From: Pseudomonadota bacterium | GTDB lineage: Bacteria; Pseudomonadota; Gammaproteobacteria; Steroidobacterales; Steroidobacteraceae | Reading direction: 5' to 3' | NCBI GenBank assembly: GCA_023433705.1 | Contig: JAEYUC010000102.1 | Location: 62,001-126,000, forward strand | DNA length: 64,000 bases | In this document: positions 25,591 to 33,857 of the stretch, piece after piece | Position numbering within the stretch: the first letter of the stretch is position 1 | Layout of the letters: the number at the start of each line of letters is the position of its first letter | The notes under the pieces: generated by a model | Told to the model about the DNA's origin: nothing | The model's input: only the letters and a program-made list of their open reading frames with translations | Databases searched by the model: none | Translations under genes and position numbers: made by a program

Positions 25591-26082
25591 CTAACTACCG
25601 GGAGTCTCGGAGAGTTCACTCAGGGTTCGGCGCCACGCGGGACCATCGCCGACTTTTTCGACGCGCACCACCAGTGACAGCGGCTCACTTTTGATGCGAG
25701 CGTTTATCTTCCAGCATCCCGTCGTGGGAAAAACGAGATAACTCGGCTGTATCCCGATGTCCTCGATCGTCGGAGCAAGAACCGCGCGCAGCGGCGGCGC
25801 GTCGCCGTCAATGCGATGACCTTCGATGTGAATGCGGCCCTTTACGAATCGGTTCCACAACACTTTCCAGCCCAGCCAGCCGTCTTCGGTGACGAATCCG
25901 CCGCCGCCGGGGCGGAAGACGATCCGACCTTCGGATGGATTTCCAACGGCTATCTCTTCATTGTCGATCGAACCACCGCGAAGTTGCGTGACTTCACAGG
26001 TTGGATCGCCCGAGAGCGCCGCGGAAGAGAAAGCCAGTGACATCATGGCTGCCGCGATTGCAATCGGCCTCGTGCGTTCCAT
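25591..26082 (-). CDS. Secreted hypothetical protein
   Basis: A 163-aa protein with a signal peptide (IAIAAAMMSLAFSSAALSG) and a compact beta-rich body with one cysteine pair (C29 near the N terminus and C123 in FPTTGCWKI). The C-terminal half, LVFPTTGCWKINARIKSEPLS, resembles immunoglobulin-like secreted domains. No catalytic motif is visible. It lies 14 bases upstream of the hutU end and is probably transcribed independently. Confidence 0.65.
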   Translation of the reverse strand: MERTRPIAIAAAMMSLAFSSAALSGDPTCEVTQLRGGSIDNEEIAVGNPSEGRIVFRPGGGGFVTEDGWLGWKVLWNRFVKGRIHIEGHRIDGDAPPLRAVLAPTIEDIGIQPSYLVFPTTGCWKINARIKSEPLSLVVRVEKVGDGPAWRRTLSELSETPGS

Positions 26083-26096
26083 GCGTGTTCTCCCAG

Positions 26097-27770
26097 TCAG
26101 TCAGCAGTGAGAATCCCCGGCAAATCCAGCTTGAACTTCCGCGCGGTCTCGATTGCGACCTCATACCCCGCATCCGCGTGCCGCATCACGCCTGTCGCCG
26201 GATCGTTCCACAGCACCCGCGCGATGCGTTTGGCCGCGGCTTCCGTGCCATCGCACACGATCACCACGCCCGCATGCTGCGAGAAGCCCATGCCGACCCC
26301 GCCGCCGTGATGCAGCGACACCCATGTCGCGCCCGATGCCGTGTTGAGCAATGCATTGAGCAGCGGCCAGTCGGACACCGCATCCGAGCCATCCTTCATC
26401 GCTTCCGTCTCGCGGTTGGGTGATGCCACCGAGCCCGAATCGAGGTGATCGCGGCCGATGACCACGGGTGCCTTCAGTTCGCCGCGCGCCACCATCTCGT
26501 TGAACGCGAGCCCGAGCCGATGTCGATCGCCGAGTCCAACCCAGCAGATGCGCGCGGGCAATCCCTGGAACTTGATCTTCGCGCGCGCCATGTCGAGCCA
26601 GTGATGCAGCGCGTTGTCGTCGGGCAGCAGTTCCTTCACCTTCTCATCGGTCTTGTAGATGTCCTCCGGATCGCCCGACAGCGCAACCCAGCGGAATGGA
26701 CCGATGCCGCGGCAGAACAGGGGTCGGATGTATGCCGGCACGAAGCCCGGGAAGTCGAACGCGTTGCGCACGCCTTCCTCGAGCGCCATCTGCCGAATGT
26801 TGTTGCCGTAATCGACCGTGGGCACGCCGGCTTTCTGGAAGTCGAGCATCGCGCGCACGTGTGCGGCCATCGATGCCTTCGCGGCCTTGCTCACGGCCTG
26901 CGGATCGCTGGCACGCGTGGCTATCCACTTCTCGACCGACCACCCGATGGGTAGATAGCCGTTGACCGGATCGTGCGCGGAAGTCTGGTCGGTGAGCAGG
27001 TCGGGACGCACGCCTCGTTTGAACAGCTCGGGGAGTATCTCGGCCGCATTGCCCAGCAGCCCGACCGACACCGGTTTGCGCGCCGCGCACGACTCCGTGA
27101 TGATCCGCAGCGCCTCGTCTATCTTCTCGGTGCCGTGATCCAGGTAGCCGGTCTTGAGCCGCATCTCGATGCGCGAGGGCTGGCACTCGATGGCGAGGCA
27201 CGAAGCACCGGCCATGACGGACGCGAGCGGCTGCGCGCCGCCCATGCCGCCGAGTCCGGCGGTGAGCAGCCAGCGTCCCGCGAGCGAGCCGCCGTAGTGC
27301 TGACGCCCCATCTCGACGAAAGTCTCGTACGTCCCCTGCACGATGCCCTGCGAGCCGATGTAAATCCACGAGCCCGCGGTCATCTGGCCGAACATCATGA
27401 GGCCCTTGCGGTCGAGCTCGTTGAAGTGTTCCCACGTGCTCCAGCGCGGCACCAGGTTCGAGTTCGCGAGCAGGACGCGTGGAGCATCGACGTGAGTCCG
27501 GAAAACGCCGACTGGTTTGCCTGACTGGATGAGCAATGTCTGATCGGCCTCGAGCCGCGTGAGCGTCGCGACGATTGCGTCGTAGCTGGGCCAGTCGCGC
27601 GCGGCGCGGCCGATGCCGCCATACACGACGAGATCGCCCGGGCGTTCGGCGACGACCGGATCGAGATTGTTCATGAGCATGCGCAGGGGCGCTTCGGTGA
27701 GCCAGCTCTTCGCGGTGAGCTTCGTGCCCGTGGGCGCGTGGATGACGCGTGGTTGACTGGTGCGGTTCAT
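26097..27770 (-). CDS. hutU: Urocanate hydratase
   Basis: A 557-aa cytosolic NAD-dependent enzyme that turns urocanate into imidazolone propionate. Typical blocks are present: TGTKLTAKSWLTEAPLRMLMNNLDP at the start, MTAGSWIYIGSQGIVQGTYET, GRWLLTAGLGGMGGAQPLA, and WVSLHHGGGVGMGFSQHAG with the NAD/substrate loop. Length matches HutU. The ATG overlaps the hutG stop by 3 bases, making hutI-hutG-hutU a coupled unit read in that order. Confidence 0.97.
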   Translation of the reverse strand: MNRTSQPRVIHAPTGTKLTAKSWLTEAPLRMLMNNLDPVVAERPGDLVVYGGIGRAARDWPSYDAIVATLTRLEADQTLLIQSGKPVGVFRTHVDAPRVLLANSNLVPRWSTWEHFNELDRKGLMMFGQMTAGSWIYIGSQGIVQGTYETFVEMGRQHYGGSLAGRWLLTAGLGGMGGAQPLASVMAGASCLAIECQPSRIEMRLKTGYLDHGTEKIDEALRIITESCAARKPVSVGLLGNAAEILPELFKRGVRPDLLTDQTSAHDPVNGYLPIGWSVEKWIATRASDPQAVSKAAKASMAAHVRAMLDFQKAGVPTVDYGNNIRQMALEEGVRNAFDFPGFVPAYIRPLFCRGIGPFRWVALSGDPEDIYKTDEKVKELLPDDNALHHWLDMARAKIKFQGLPARICWVGLGDRHRLGLAFNEMVARGELKAPVVIGRDHLDSGSVASPNRETEAMKDGSDAVSDWPLLNALLNTASGATWVSLHHGGGVGMGFSQHAGVVIVCDGTEAAAKRIARVLWNDPATGVMRHADAGYEVAIETARKFKLDLPGILTAD

Positions 27771-28585
27771 GATCGCCTCGCGAAGTTCATGCACGCATCG
27801 AGGATGTCGCGCAGCGCGACGCGCAGGCGTGCGGCGAGGGCGTCGTCGATCGGCGCCGGCCAGTTGTCCGGCGTCACGGTGCCCTCGGGCTCGTGCAGGT
27901 AGCCGCGCATCGCAAGCTCCATTTGTATCGCATGTACGCCGTTTTCCGGCTTGCCATAGTGGCGCGTGATCCACCCGCCGCGGAATCGGCCATTCGTCAC
28001 CCGGCTCATGCCGGAGTCGTCGCAGATGCGCTCGATGGCGGCCGTCAGCGATGGATCGCAGGTCGCGCCATTGTTCGTCCCGATGTTGAATTGCGGCAGT
28101 TCGCCTTCGAAGAGCCGCGGCACGCGCGAAAGAATGGAATGCGCGTCGTAGAGGACCACGCGTTCGTACCGCGCGCGCAGCCGCGCGAGCTCCGCCTCGA
28201 TGTGCGAGTGATAGGGCTGGTAATACTTGCGCGTGCGCCGCTCGATCTCGGCGGCATCCAGCGATTCGCCCGTCTTGTACAGTGGTTCGCCCGCGAAGGT
28301 TTCGATGGGGCACAGGCCCGTGGTCGCCTGGCCCGGATACAGCGAAGCGCCCGATGGATCGCGATTCACATCGATCACGGTGCGCGAGATGGAAGTGCGG
28401 ATCGTCGTCGCGCCCATCTCGTGCGCGAAGTCGTACAACACGTCGACCCAGTGATCCGCGTCCTTGCGCGCGAGCCACGGCGACACGAGACGTGTTTCGA
28501 TCTCGGGCGGAATGTCCGTGCCCGTGTGAGGAAAACTCACCACCAATGGCGAGTCGCCGTGATGGACCGCCAGCCACTCGTTCAT
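27767..28585 (-). CDS. hutG: N-formylglutamate deformylase
   Basis: A 272-aa zinc-dependent amidohydrolase of the FGase family that releases formate from N-formyl-Glu. Motifs include VVSFPHTGTDIP at the start, DADHWVDVLYDF, SRTVIDVNRDPSG, VVLYDAHSILSRVP with a metal-ligand Asp/His, and FRGGWITRHYG. It completes the five-step route together with HutF. Start and stop overlap hutI and hutU by a few bases. Confidence 0.95.
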   Translation of the reverse strand: MNEWLAVHHGDSPLVVSFPHTGTDIPPEIETRLVSPWLARKDADHWVDVLYDFAHEMGATTIRTSISRTVIDVNRDPSGASLYPGQATTGLCPIETFAGEPLYKTGESLDAAEIERRTRKYYQPYHSHIEAELARLRARYERVVLYDAHSILSRVPRLFEGELPQFNIGTNNGATCDPSLTAAIERICDDSGMSRVTNGRFRGGWITRHYGKPENGVHAIQMELAMRGYLHEPEGTVTPDNWPAPIDDALAARLRVALRDILDACMNFARRS

Positions 28586-29787
28586 TGGCCTTCCACCACG
28601 CGTGCATGCAATGGGTTGAAACCCATGTGGTAGACGAGCCCGGCAGGCTGTTCGACGTTCCAGATCGCAAGATCGCAACGCTTGCCCACCTCGAGCGTGC
28701 CGCGATCGTCGAGGCCCAGCGCGCGCGCCGCCGCGCGCGTGACGCCCACGATGCACTCGTCCACGGAGAGCCGGAACAGAGTCGCCGCCAAGTTCATCGC
28801 GAGCAGGATCGACGTGAGTGGAGAGGTGCCCGGATTGCAATCCGTCGCGATCGCCATCGGCACGTCGTGAGCGCGCAGCAGATCGATCGGCGGCACCCGT
28901 GTCTCGCGCAGGAAGTAGAACGCGCCGGGCAGCAACACGGCGACCGTGCCCGCCGCGGCCATCGCCTGCACGGCGGATTCATCGGCGTATTCGAGGTGAT
29001 CCGCCGAGAGCGCGCCGTACTGCGCCGCGAGCTCGGCGCCCTGCATGTTCGAGAGCTGCTCGGCGTGTAGTTTGACCGGCAGCCGCAGCGACTTGGCGGT
29101 CTCGAATACCCGCCGGGTCTGCTCGCGCGTGAAGCCGATGTTCTCGCAGAACGCATCGACCGCGTCGACGAGAGCCTCGCGCGCGAGGATCGGCAACATG
29201 TCGTTGCAGACACGCAGGATGTAGTCGTTCGGACGGTCCGCGAACTCGGGCGGCAGCGTGTGCGCGCCGAGAAACGTCTTGAACACGCTCACGCTGCATT
29301 CGCGACCGAGGTAACGCGCGACGCGCAGCTGATTGCGTTCGTGCTCGGTAGTCAGCCCGTATCCCGACTTGATCTCGACCGTCGTCACGCCTTCCGCGAC
29401 CAGCGCGTCGAGGCGCGGGCGCGACTGCGCGAGCAGTTCGGATTCCGTGGCGGCGCGCGTGGCTCGGACCGTCGATAGGATGCCGCCACCTTGCCTGGCG
29501 ATCTGTTCGTAGGACACGCCCTTCAAACGCTGTTCGAATTCCGCGGCCCGATCGCCTGCGTAGACGAGATGCGTGTGGCAGTCGATGAGGCCGGGCGTGA
29601 TCAACCGGCCGTCGCAATCGGTGACCTGCAGCGCCTCGAGCCCGGAAGGCGCATCGCCCATGGGACCCGCATGACAAATGCGTCCATCGCGGGAGGCGAT
29701 GAGTCCGTCTTCGACGATTCCCAGCTGCTCGCGTCCTGGAACGAGAGTCGCGAGGCGGGCGTTACGCCAGATACGATCACAGCGCAT
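28582..29787 (-). CDS. hutI: Imidazolonepropionase
   Basis: A 401-aa metal-dependent amidohydrolase opening imidazolone propionate to formimino-Glu. It shows LITPGLIDCHTHLVYAGDR with the HxH metal pair, LKGVSYEQIARQGGGI, KLHAEQLSN, and ATDCNPGTSP with the catalytic Asp. Full-length with a standard start. Its ATG is only 27 bases from the hutF ATG, which runs the other way. Their promoters must overlap in this gap. Confidence 0.97.
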   Translation of the reverse strand: MRCDRIWRNARLATLVPGREQLGIVEDGLIASRDGRICHAGPMGDAPSGLEALQVTDCDGRLITPGLIDCHTHLVYAGDRAAEFEQRLKGVSYEQIARQGGGILSTVRATRAATESELLAQSRPRLDALVAEGVTTVEIKSGYGLTTEHERNQLRVARYLGRECSVSVFKTFLGAHTLPPEFADRPNDYILRVCNDMLPILAREALVDAVDAFCENIGFTREQTRRVFETAKSLRLPVKLHAEQLSNMQGAELAAQYGALSADHLEYADESAVQAMAAAGTVAVLLPGAFYFLRETRVPPIDLLRAHDVPMAIATDCNPGTSPLTSILLAMNLAATLFRLSVDECIVGVTRAAARALGLDDRGTLEVGKRCDLAIWNVEQPAGLVYHMGFNPLHARVVEGQ

Positions 29788-29794
29788 GACGGCA

Positions 29795-29807
29795 CATTAA
29801 TATAATG
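29795..29807. promoter_or_regulatory. Symmetric AT-rich box, bidirectional hut promoter
   Basis: CATTAATATAATG with arms CATTA/TAATG sits in the middle of the 27-base gap between hutI and hutF. It gives a perfect TATAAT toward hutF (29801-29806) and TATATT toward hutI. Each lies about 8 to 10 bases from the start codon, so both transcripts would be leaderless or nearly so. No good -35 hexamer was found, which suggests an activator or a different recognition mode. Confidence 0.5.
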
Positions 29808-29814
29808 AGCGCCA

Positions 29815-31179
29815 ATGGAGAACCTGCACTTCGACTCCGCCTTGCTGCCGGATGGCTGGGTGCGCAACGTGCGCGTCGAGATCGCGGAGGGGCGGATCGT
29901 GCGAATCCAGCGCGATGTGGCCGCGGCGCCGCGCGACGAACGCGCGAAGGTTGCGTTGCCCGGCATGCCCAACGTGCACAGCCACGCGTTTCAGCGTGGA
30001 ATGTCGGGGCTGACCGAGTATCGCAGCTCGACGGCCGACAATTTCTGGAGCTGGCGCGAGCTCATGTACCGCTTTTGCGCCCGCATGACTCCCGAGGATC
30101 TCGAAGCCGTGAGCGCGATGGCGTTCGTGGAGATGCTCGAAGGCGGGTTCACGCGGGTAGGGGAGTTTCACTACGTCCATCACGACCCGTCGGGCAATCC
30201 GTACGCGGACCCGGCCGAGATGGCGCGGCGCGTCGCGGCTGCCTGCAGTGAAACCGGCATCGGGCTGACGTTGCTGCCGGTGTTCTATGCGCATGCGGGG
30301 TTCGGCGGCCAGCCGCCGAATGAGGGTCAGCGTCGATTCGTTCACGATGCCGATGGATTCGCGAAGCTGCTCGAGGCGAGCCGCGGCATCGTTGCCGGAG
30401 TGCCCGGCGCGACGCTCGGTGTGGCGCCGCATTCGTTGCGCGCGGTCACTCCCGGAGAGCTGCGGGAAGTAGTTAGCCTCGCGCCGGGCGGGCCCGTCCA
30501 CATTCACGCGGCCGAGCAACTGAAGGAAGTCGAGGACTGCGTGGCCTGGAGCGGCAAGCGCCCCGTCGAATGGCTGCTCGACAACGCGGCGCTGAACGAG
30601 CGCTGGTGCCTCGTGCACGCGACGCACATGACGCCGGCCGAGATCTCCCGGCTCGGTGCGAGCGGCGCGGTCGCGGGTTTCTGTCCCGTGACGGAAGCCA
30701 ATCTCGGAGACGGCATCGCGCCCGCGGCGCCGCTGATCGCGGCCGGCGGCGCATTCGGGATCGGCACGGATTCGAACGTGTCGATCAGCGTGCGCGACGA
30801 GCTGCGACAGCTCGAATATGCGCAGCGCCTGCGCGATCGGGCGCGCAACGTGGTTTCGGCCGCGGGTTCGCAGTCGACGGGACGGGCGTTGTTCGATGGT
30901 GCACTGTGTGGCGGATCGCGCGCGCTCGGGCAGCCGGACGCGGGGCTCGCGGAGGACGCGGCGGCGGATTTCTTCACGCTCGACACGGACTCGCCGGCAC
31001 TGGCGGAGCGCGAAAACGACGCGCTGCTCGACAGTTTCATCTTCGGCGGCGGGAATGCGGCGATCGACGGTGTCTGGTGCGCGGGGCACAAGGTGGTGAC
31101 GCGCGGTCAGCACCATGCGCGGGAAGGAGTCGCGCGCCGATACCGGGCGGCACTGAAGCGACTTATAGTCGGCGCATGA
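29815..31179 (+). CDS. hutF: Formimidoylglutamate deiminase
   Basis: A 454-aa amidohydrolase turning N-formimino-Glu into N-formyl-Glu and ammonia, the substrate of HutG. Motifs: ALLPDGWVRNVRVEI at the start, PGMPNVHSHAFQRGMSG with the HxH pair, HIHAAEQLKEVEDC, VHATHMT, and GIGTDSNVSIS. Its presence marks the five-step histidine pathway. Divergent from hutI. The stop overlaps the start of a lipoprotein gene by ATGA. Confidence 0.96.
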   Translation: MENLHFDSALLPDGWVRNVRVEIAEGRIVRIQRDVAAAPRDERAKVALPGMPNVHSHAFQRGMSGLTEYRSSTADNFWSWRELMYRFCARMTPEDLEAVSAMAFVEMLEGGFTRVGEFHYVHHDPSGNPYADPAEMARRVAAACSETGIGLTLLPVFYAHAGFGGQPPNEGQRRFVHDADGFAKLLEASRGIVAGVPGATLGVAPHSLRAVTPGELREVVSLAPGGPVHIHAAEQLKEVEDCVAWSGKRPVEWLLDNAALNERWCLVHATHMTPAEISRLGASGAVAGFCPVTEANLGDGIAPAAPLIAAGGAFGIGTDSNVSISVRDELRQLEYAQRLRDRARNVVSAAGSQSTGRALFDGALCGGSRALGQPDAGLAEDAAADFFTLDTDSPALAERENDALLDSFIFGGGNAAIDGVWCAGHKVVTRGQHHAREGVARRYRAALKRLIVGA

Positions 31180-31535
31180 AAAAGCTGCTGCCCGTGATGA
31201 TTTGCATCGGTGGCCTGGTCGCGGGATGTGAGGGCGGCTCGCGCGTCGAGACGCCGAGCGCGGCGGCCGATGCGACGCCAGCCGAAATACCCGACAAGTT
31301 GCACCCGTTTGGCGGCGGCTTTCCCTCGAAGGGGAGCCCTTGCCGCCGGCTCGGCGAATCCTCCGCGACTTCTAACTACCTCGATCACACGCGCATCCTC
31401 GTCGGCTGCCCCGGCACGCGCGAGTCGGCGGTGGTGCAGACCGTCATTGCCACCGGTGGACACATCGTCGCGGAAATCGACGGAGTCGTGATGCTGTCGG
31501 TGCCCGTCTCTGCCACCGGTGGACAGGCGAATTGA
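31176..31535 (+). CDS. Lipoprotein of unknown function
   Basis: A 119-aa protein with a lipobox (GLVAGC, Cys18). A Gly/Pro-rich middle (KLHPFGGGFPSKGSPC) precedes a short alpha/beta domain (NYLDHTRILVGC, then VVQTVIATGGHIVAEIDGVV). It is translationally coupled to hutF through an ATGA overlap, but nothing in the sequence ties it to histidine use. Family not recognised. Confidence 0.7.
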   Translation: MKKLLPVMICIGGLVAGCEGGSRVETPSAAADATPAEIPDKLHPFGGGFPSKGSPCRRLGESSATSNYLDHTRILVGCPGTRESAVVQTVIATGGHIVAEIDGVVMLSVPVSATGGQAN

Positions 31536-31706
31536 CCGGTCGGACCGCGCGATTGTCTCGTGAAACCGCTTTCAGTAGCTAGGCGATGTCCCGGCAGGTC
31601 AATCGCACCGCACACGACGGAATAGTGAGACGCAGTCGGCAATAACGCGAGGAAGAACCGCCCGACGATCTGACCAGTCGCATACCATCGATCGCGAGGT
31701 GATCAC

Positions 31707-32129
31707 GTGAACGGTACGGGCGAGACGACGACTTCCCAGTTCAGCCAGCAGGCGTTGGCGGTGCGTTTCCTGGAGCGCACGCAACTCGAGATTTCGCAGA
31801 TGCGCGCCTGTCTGCCCGACGATCTCATCGCGCTCGAACCGCCGGCCGTCGCCCAGATCGAGCGCATGGCGCACAAGATCTCGAGCGCCGCGGATTCCTT
31901 CGGTTTTCCCGAGATCAGCATGATCGCCGCGGCGATCGAGCTGCTCTCCCATGGCAGCAACGCGAAGACGGTGCGCGAGCGACTGATCCTCGGCAATCGC
32001 CTGACAGACCAGGTGTCCGCGCTCGAGGTCTACGTCGAGTTCGAGCTGGCCGAGCGTTCGCCGAAGGTGCCGGTCGCCGGAGTCAGCGAGGAAGACCTGC
32101 CGTTCCTGCCGGCCGCGATGCGTCGCTGA
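31707..32129 (+). CDS. HPt-domain phosphotransfer protein
   Basis: A 140-aa helical protein. AQIERMAHKISSAADSFGF matches the HPt consensus with the phospho-acceptor His, followed by AIELLSHGSN and a further helix. It starts at a GTG; the preceding 170 bases hold no other gene. It probably passes phosphate between a hybrid kinase and a regulator encoded elsewhere, because none is adjacent. Confidence 0.72.
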   Translation: MNGTGETTTSQFSQQALAVRFLERTQLEISQMRACLPDDLIALEPPAVAQIERMAHKISSAADSFGFPEISMIAAAIELLSHGSNAKTVRERLILGNRLTDQVSALEVYVEFELAERSPKVPVAGVSEEDLPFLPAAMRR

Positions 32130-32172
32130 CCGCTGATTGCCACCCGCCATCGGGTGGGCATAGGCTGCCTGC

Positions 32173-32889
32173 ATGGCAGCTTCAAACACCGTTTCAGATA
32201 CGCCTGTTTCCTCGCGCATTCGCGAGCGGATCCGTGCCCGTGGCCAGCGGTTTCACGCCAACGACAACATCTCCGCGTTCATCGAGCCGGGGGAGCTCGA
32301 GGCGTTGCAGAAGGAAGTCGAAGGCAAGGTTCGCAGCCTGCTCGATAGTCTCGTGATAGACGTCGACAACGACCACAACACGCGCGAAAGCGCGCGGCGC
32401 GTCGCGAAAATGTACGTGACCGAAGTGTTCCGCGGCCGTTACGTGCCGACGCCACACGTCACGGAATTTCCGAACGCCGAGCACTTGAACGAGCTCATGA
32501 TCATGGGGCCGATCACGGTACGCAGCGCGTGCAGTCATCACCTGTGCCCGATCATGGGGAAGTTGTGGATCGGCGTGATGCCGAATGCGAACTCGAACCT
32601 GATCGGGCTTTCGAAATATTCACGCATCGCCGACTGGATCATGTCGCGGCCGCAGATCCAGGAGGAGGCGATCATCCAGCTCTCCGACCTGCTGGTGGAA
32701 ATGGTGAAGCCCAACGGGCTCGCCGTCGTCATGGAGGCGGACCATTTCTGCATGCATTGGCGCGGCGTGAAGGACAACGCGTCGAAGATGACCAACAGCG
32801 TGATGCGCGGCGTGTTCCTCGACGACGGGTCGTTGCGGCGGGAATTCCTGGCGTTGATCGGGAATAACGGGAAGGCGTATTCCGGCTGA
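32173..32889 (+). CDS. folE: GTP cyclohydrolase I
   Basis: A 238-aa enzyme making dihydroneopterin triphosphate from GTP, the first step of folate and pterin synthesis. It has ESARRVAKMYVTEVFRGRY, ITVRSACSHHLCPIMGKLWIG with zinc-ligand Cys and His, LIGLSKYSRIADWI, and HFCMHWRGVKD with the third zinc Cys. The N-terminal 50 residues are extra relative to the shortest family members. Single gene; no other folate gene is nearby. Confidence 0.95.
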   Translation: MAASNTVSDTPVSSRIRERIRARGQRFHANDNISAFIEPGELEALQKEVEGKVRSLLDSLVIDVDNDHNTRESARRVAKMYVTEVFRGRYVPTPHVTEFPNAEHLNELMIMGPITVRSACSHHLCPIMGKLWIGVMPNANSNLIGLSKYSRIADWIMSRPQIQEEAIIQLSDLLVEMVKPNGLAVVMEADHFCMHWRGVKDNASKMTNSVMRGVFLDDGSLRREFLALIGNNGKAYSG

Positions 32890-33043
32890 TCGCCCGGGAT
32901 GACATAGGGGTGAACCCTGAGTCGGAGAAGTTTACGGTCGGCTGGGAAGGGGCCTTCAGTCGCGCTGGGCCGGGCCAAGCGGCTGAATAAAAACGCAGAA
33001 ATATCAATCGCTTGAACGTGGTTGTGCGGCGCAAGCCTCGGCA

Positions 33044-33057
33044 GGTCCGGAATTTGC
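33044..33057 (+). promoter_or_regulatory. Sigma-54-type -24/-12 promoter of the PEP-CTERM gene
   Basis: The sequence GCAGGTCCGGAATTTGCT has GG at 33044-33045 and GC at 33056-33057, the GG-N10-GC spacing of RpoN promoters, with TTTGCT matching the -12 element well and the -24 element less so. The start of transcription would fall near 33068, about 35 bases before the ATG. Sigma-54 control is known for several PEP-CTERM/EPS systems through PrsK/PrsR. Confidence 0.5.
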
Positions 33058-33103
33058 TTTGTTTCGCCTGGCAGACAAATCACTAGATCCAGGACTTCCC
33101 ACC

Positions 33104-33682
33104 ATGAAACGTCTTTCCTCAATCGCGGCTGTCGCGTTGCTCGCTCTGGGCGCGCCGGCATTCGCAGTACCCGTGCCGATTGCCACGGTCGGCGGCGCCG
33201 ACACGCTGGTGACGCAGGCACGGCTCAGCAACAGCAGTGATGCCTCGGAGCGGGCGTTCATCGCCGGCTACCTCGGCGTCAATCCCTCGACCATCACCTA
33301 CACGCATCTCTCGGATGCCGCGAGCGGCGGCGAGAGCGGTGTCTGGAATCCGGTCATCGAAGACAGCTCCCTGTGGGCGTTCGATTTCGGGTCCCTTACC
33401 CCGGCGTACTTCCTGATCAAGACCGGCAATCACGTCACGCTGTCTGGCGGCACGACGGTGTACAGCCACTTCCTGTTCCAGAACGTGTCGGGCTTCAACT
33501 GGGGCGTCATCGATCTCGATCTCTTCGGTCGCAATCGCGGCAACGTGGAAATCGCGATGGTGAGCCACGTGTCCACGTCGGGCACGATCGAGCGCAGCGT
33601 TCCGGAACCGGGCACGCTGGGCTTGATGGGTCTCGCGCTGCTGGGTGCCGGGCTTGCCCGCCGCCGCAAGCAGACGGCCTGA
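33104..33682 (+). CDS. PEP-CTERM sorting-domain secreted protein
   Basis: A 192-aa protein with a signal peptide (LSSIAAVALLALGAPAFA) and a C-terminal PEP-CTERM signal from about residue 166: VPEPGTLGLMGLALLG, then AGLARRRKQ. The signal is cut by an exosortase and the protein goes to the exopolysaccharide/outer surface. The body is beta-rich with no enzyme motif. No exosortase gene is in the window. The EPS operon and EpsL-like barrel at 1-4.9 kb are the nearest related genes. Confidence 0.9.
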   Translation: MKRLSSIAAVALLALGAPAFAVPVPIATVGGADTLVTQARLSNSSDASERAFIAGYLGVNPSTITYTHLSDAASGGESGVWNPVIEDSSLWAFDFGSLTPAYFLIKTGNHVTLSGGTTVYSHFLFQNVSGFNWGVIDLDLFGRNRGNVEIAMVSHVSTSGTIERSVPEPGTLGLMGLALLGAGLARRRKQTA

Positions 33683-33700
33683 AGAAGGATCTTCGAAACG

Positions 33701-33735
33701 AAAAAGGGCGGCGCAGTGGCGCCGCCCTTTTTTTT
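33701..33735 (+). terminator. Rho-independent terminator of the PEP-CTERM gene
   Basis: GGGCGGCGC (33706-33714) pairs perfectly with GCGCCGCCC (33719-33727) around an AGTG loop, with AAAAA before and eight T after the stem. It begins 18 bases past the stop codon. The REP copy A begins one base after the T run. Confidence 0.92.
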
Positions 33736-33736
33736 G

Positions 33737-33770
33737 AAGACGGTGCCTGGCACGGAAAAGCCGGGATAAG
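33737..33770 (+). repeat. REP element copy A, upstream of the RAYT gene
   Basis: Reads AAGACGGTGCCTGGCACGGA, then AAAGCCGGGATAAG. It is the inverted mate of the copy at 34730-34763, with two mismatches in 34 bases. The palindromic core is GTGCC-T-GGCAC. Confidence 0.88.
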
Positions 33771-33857
33771 TCGGAAAAGTCGACAGTTATATGGATCGAG
33801 CATGCTTGGGGCGGCGTGCAATATAGCGCGCAATAACTGCAACGAAGCGAGGCAAGG

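Noticed and set aside
25480..25677. Plus-strand open frame of 65 codons beside the secreted hypothetical gene
   Set aside because: No ribosome site, atypical composition, and it overlaps the opposite-strand secreted protein, which has a clear signal peptide.
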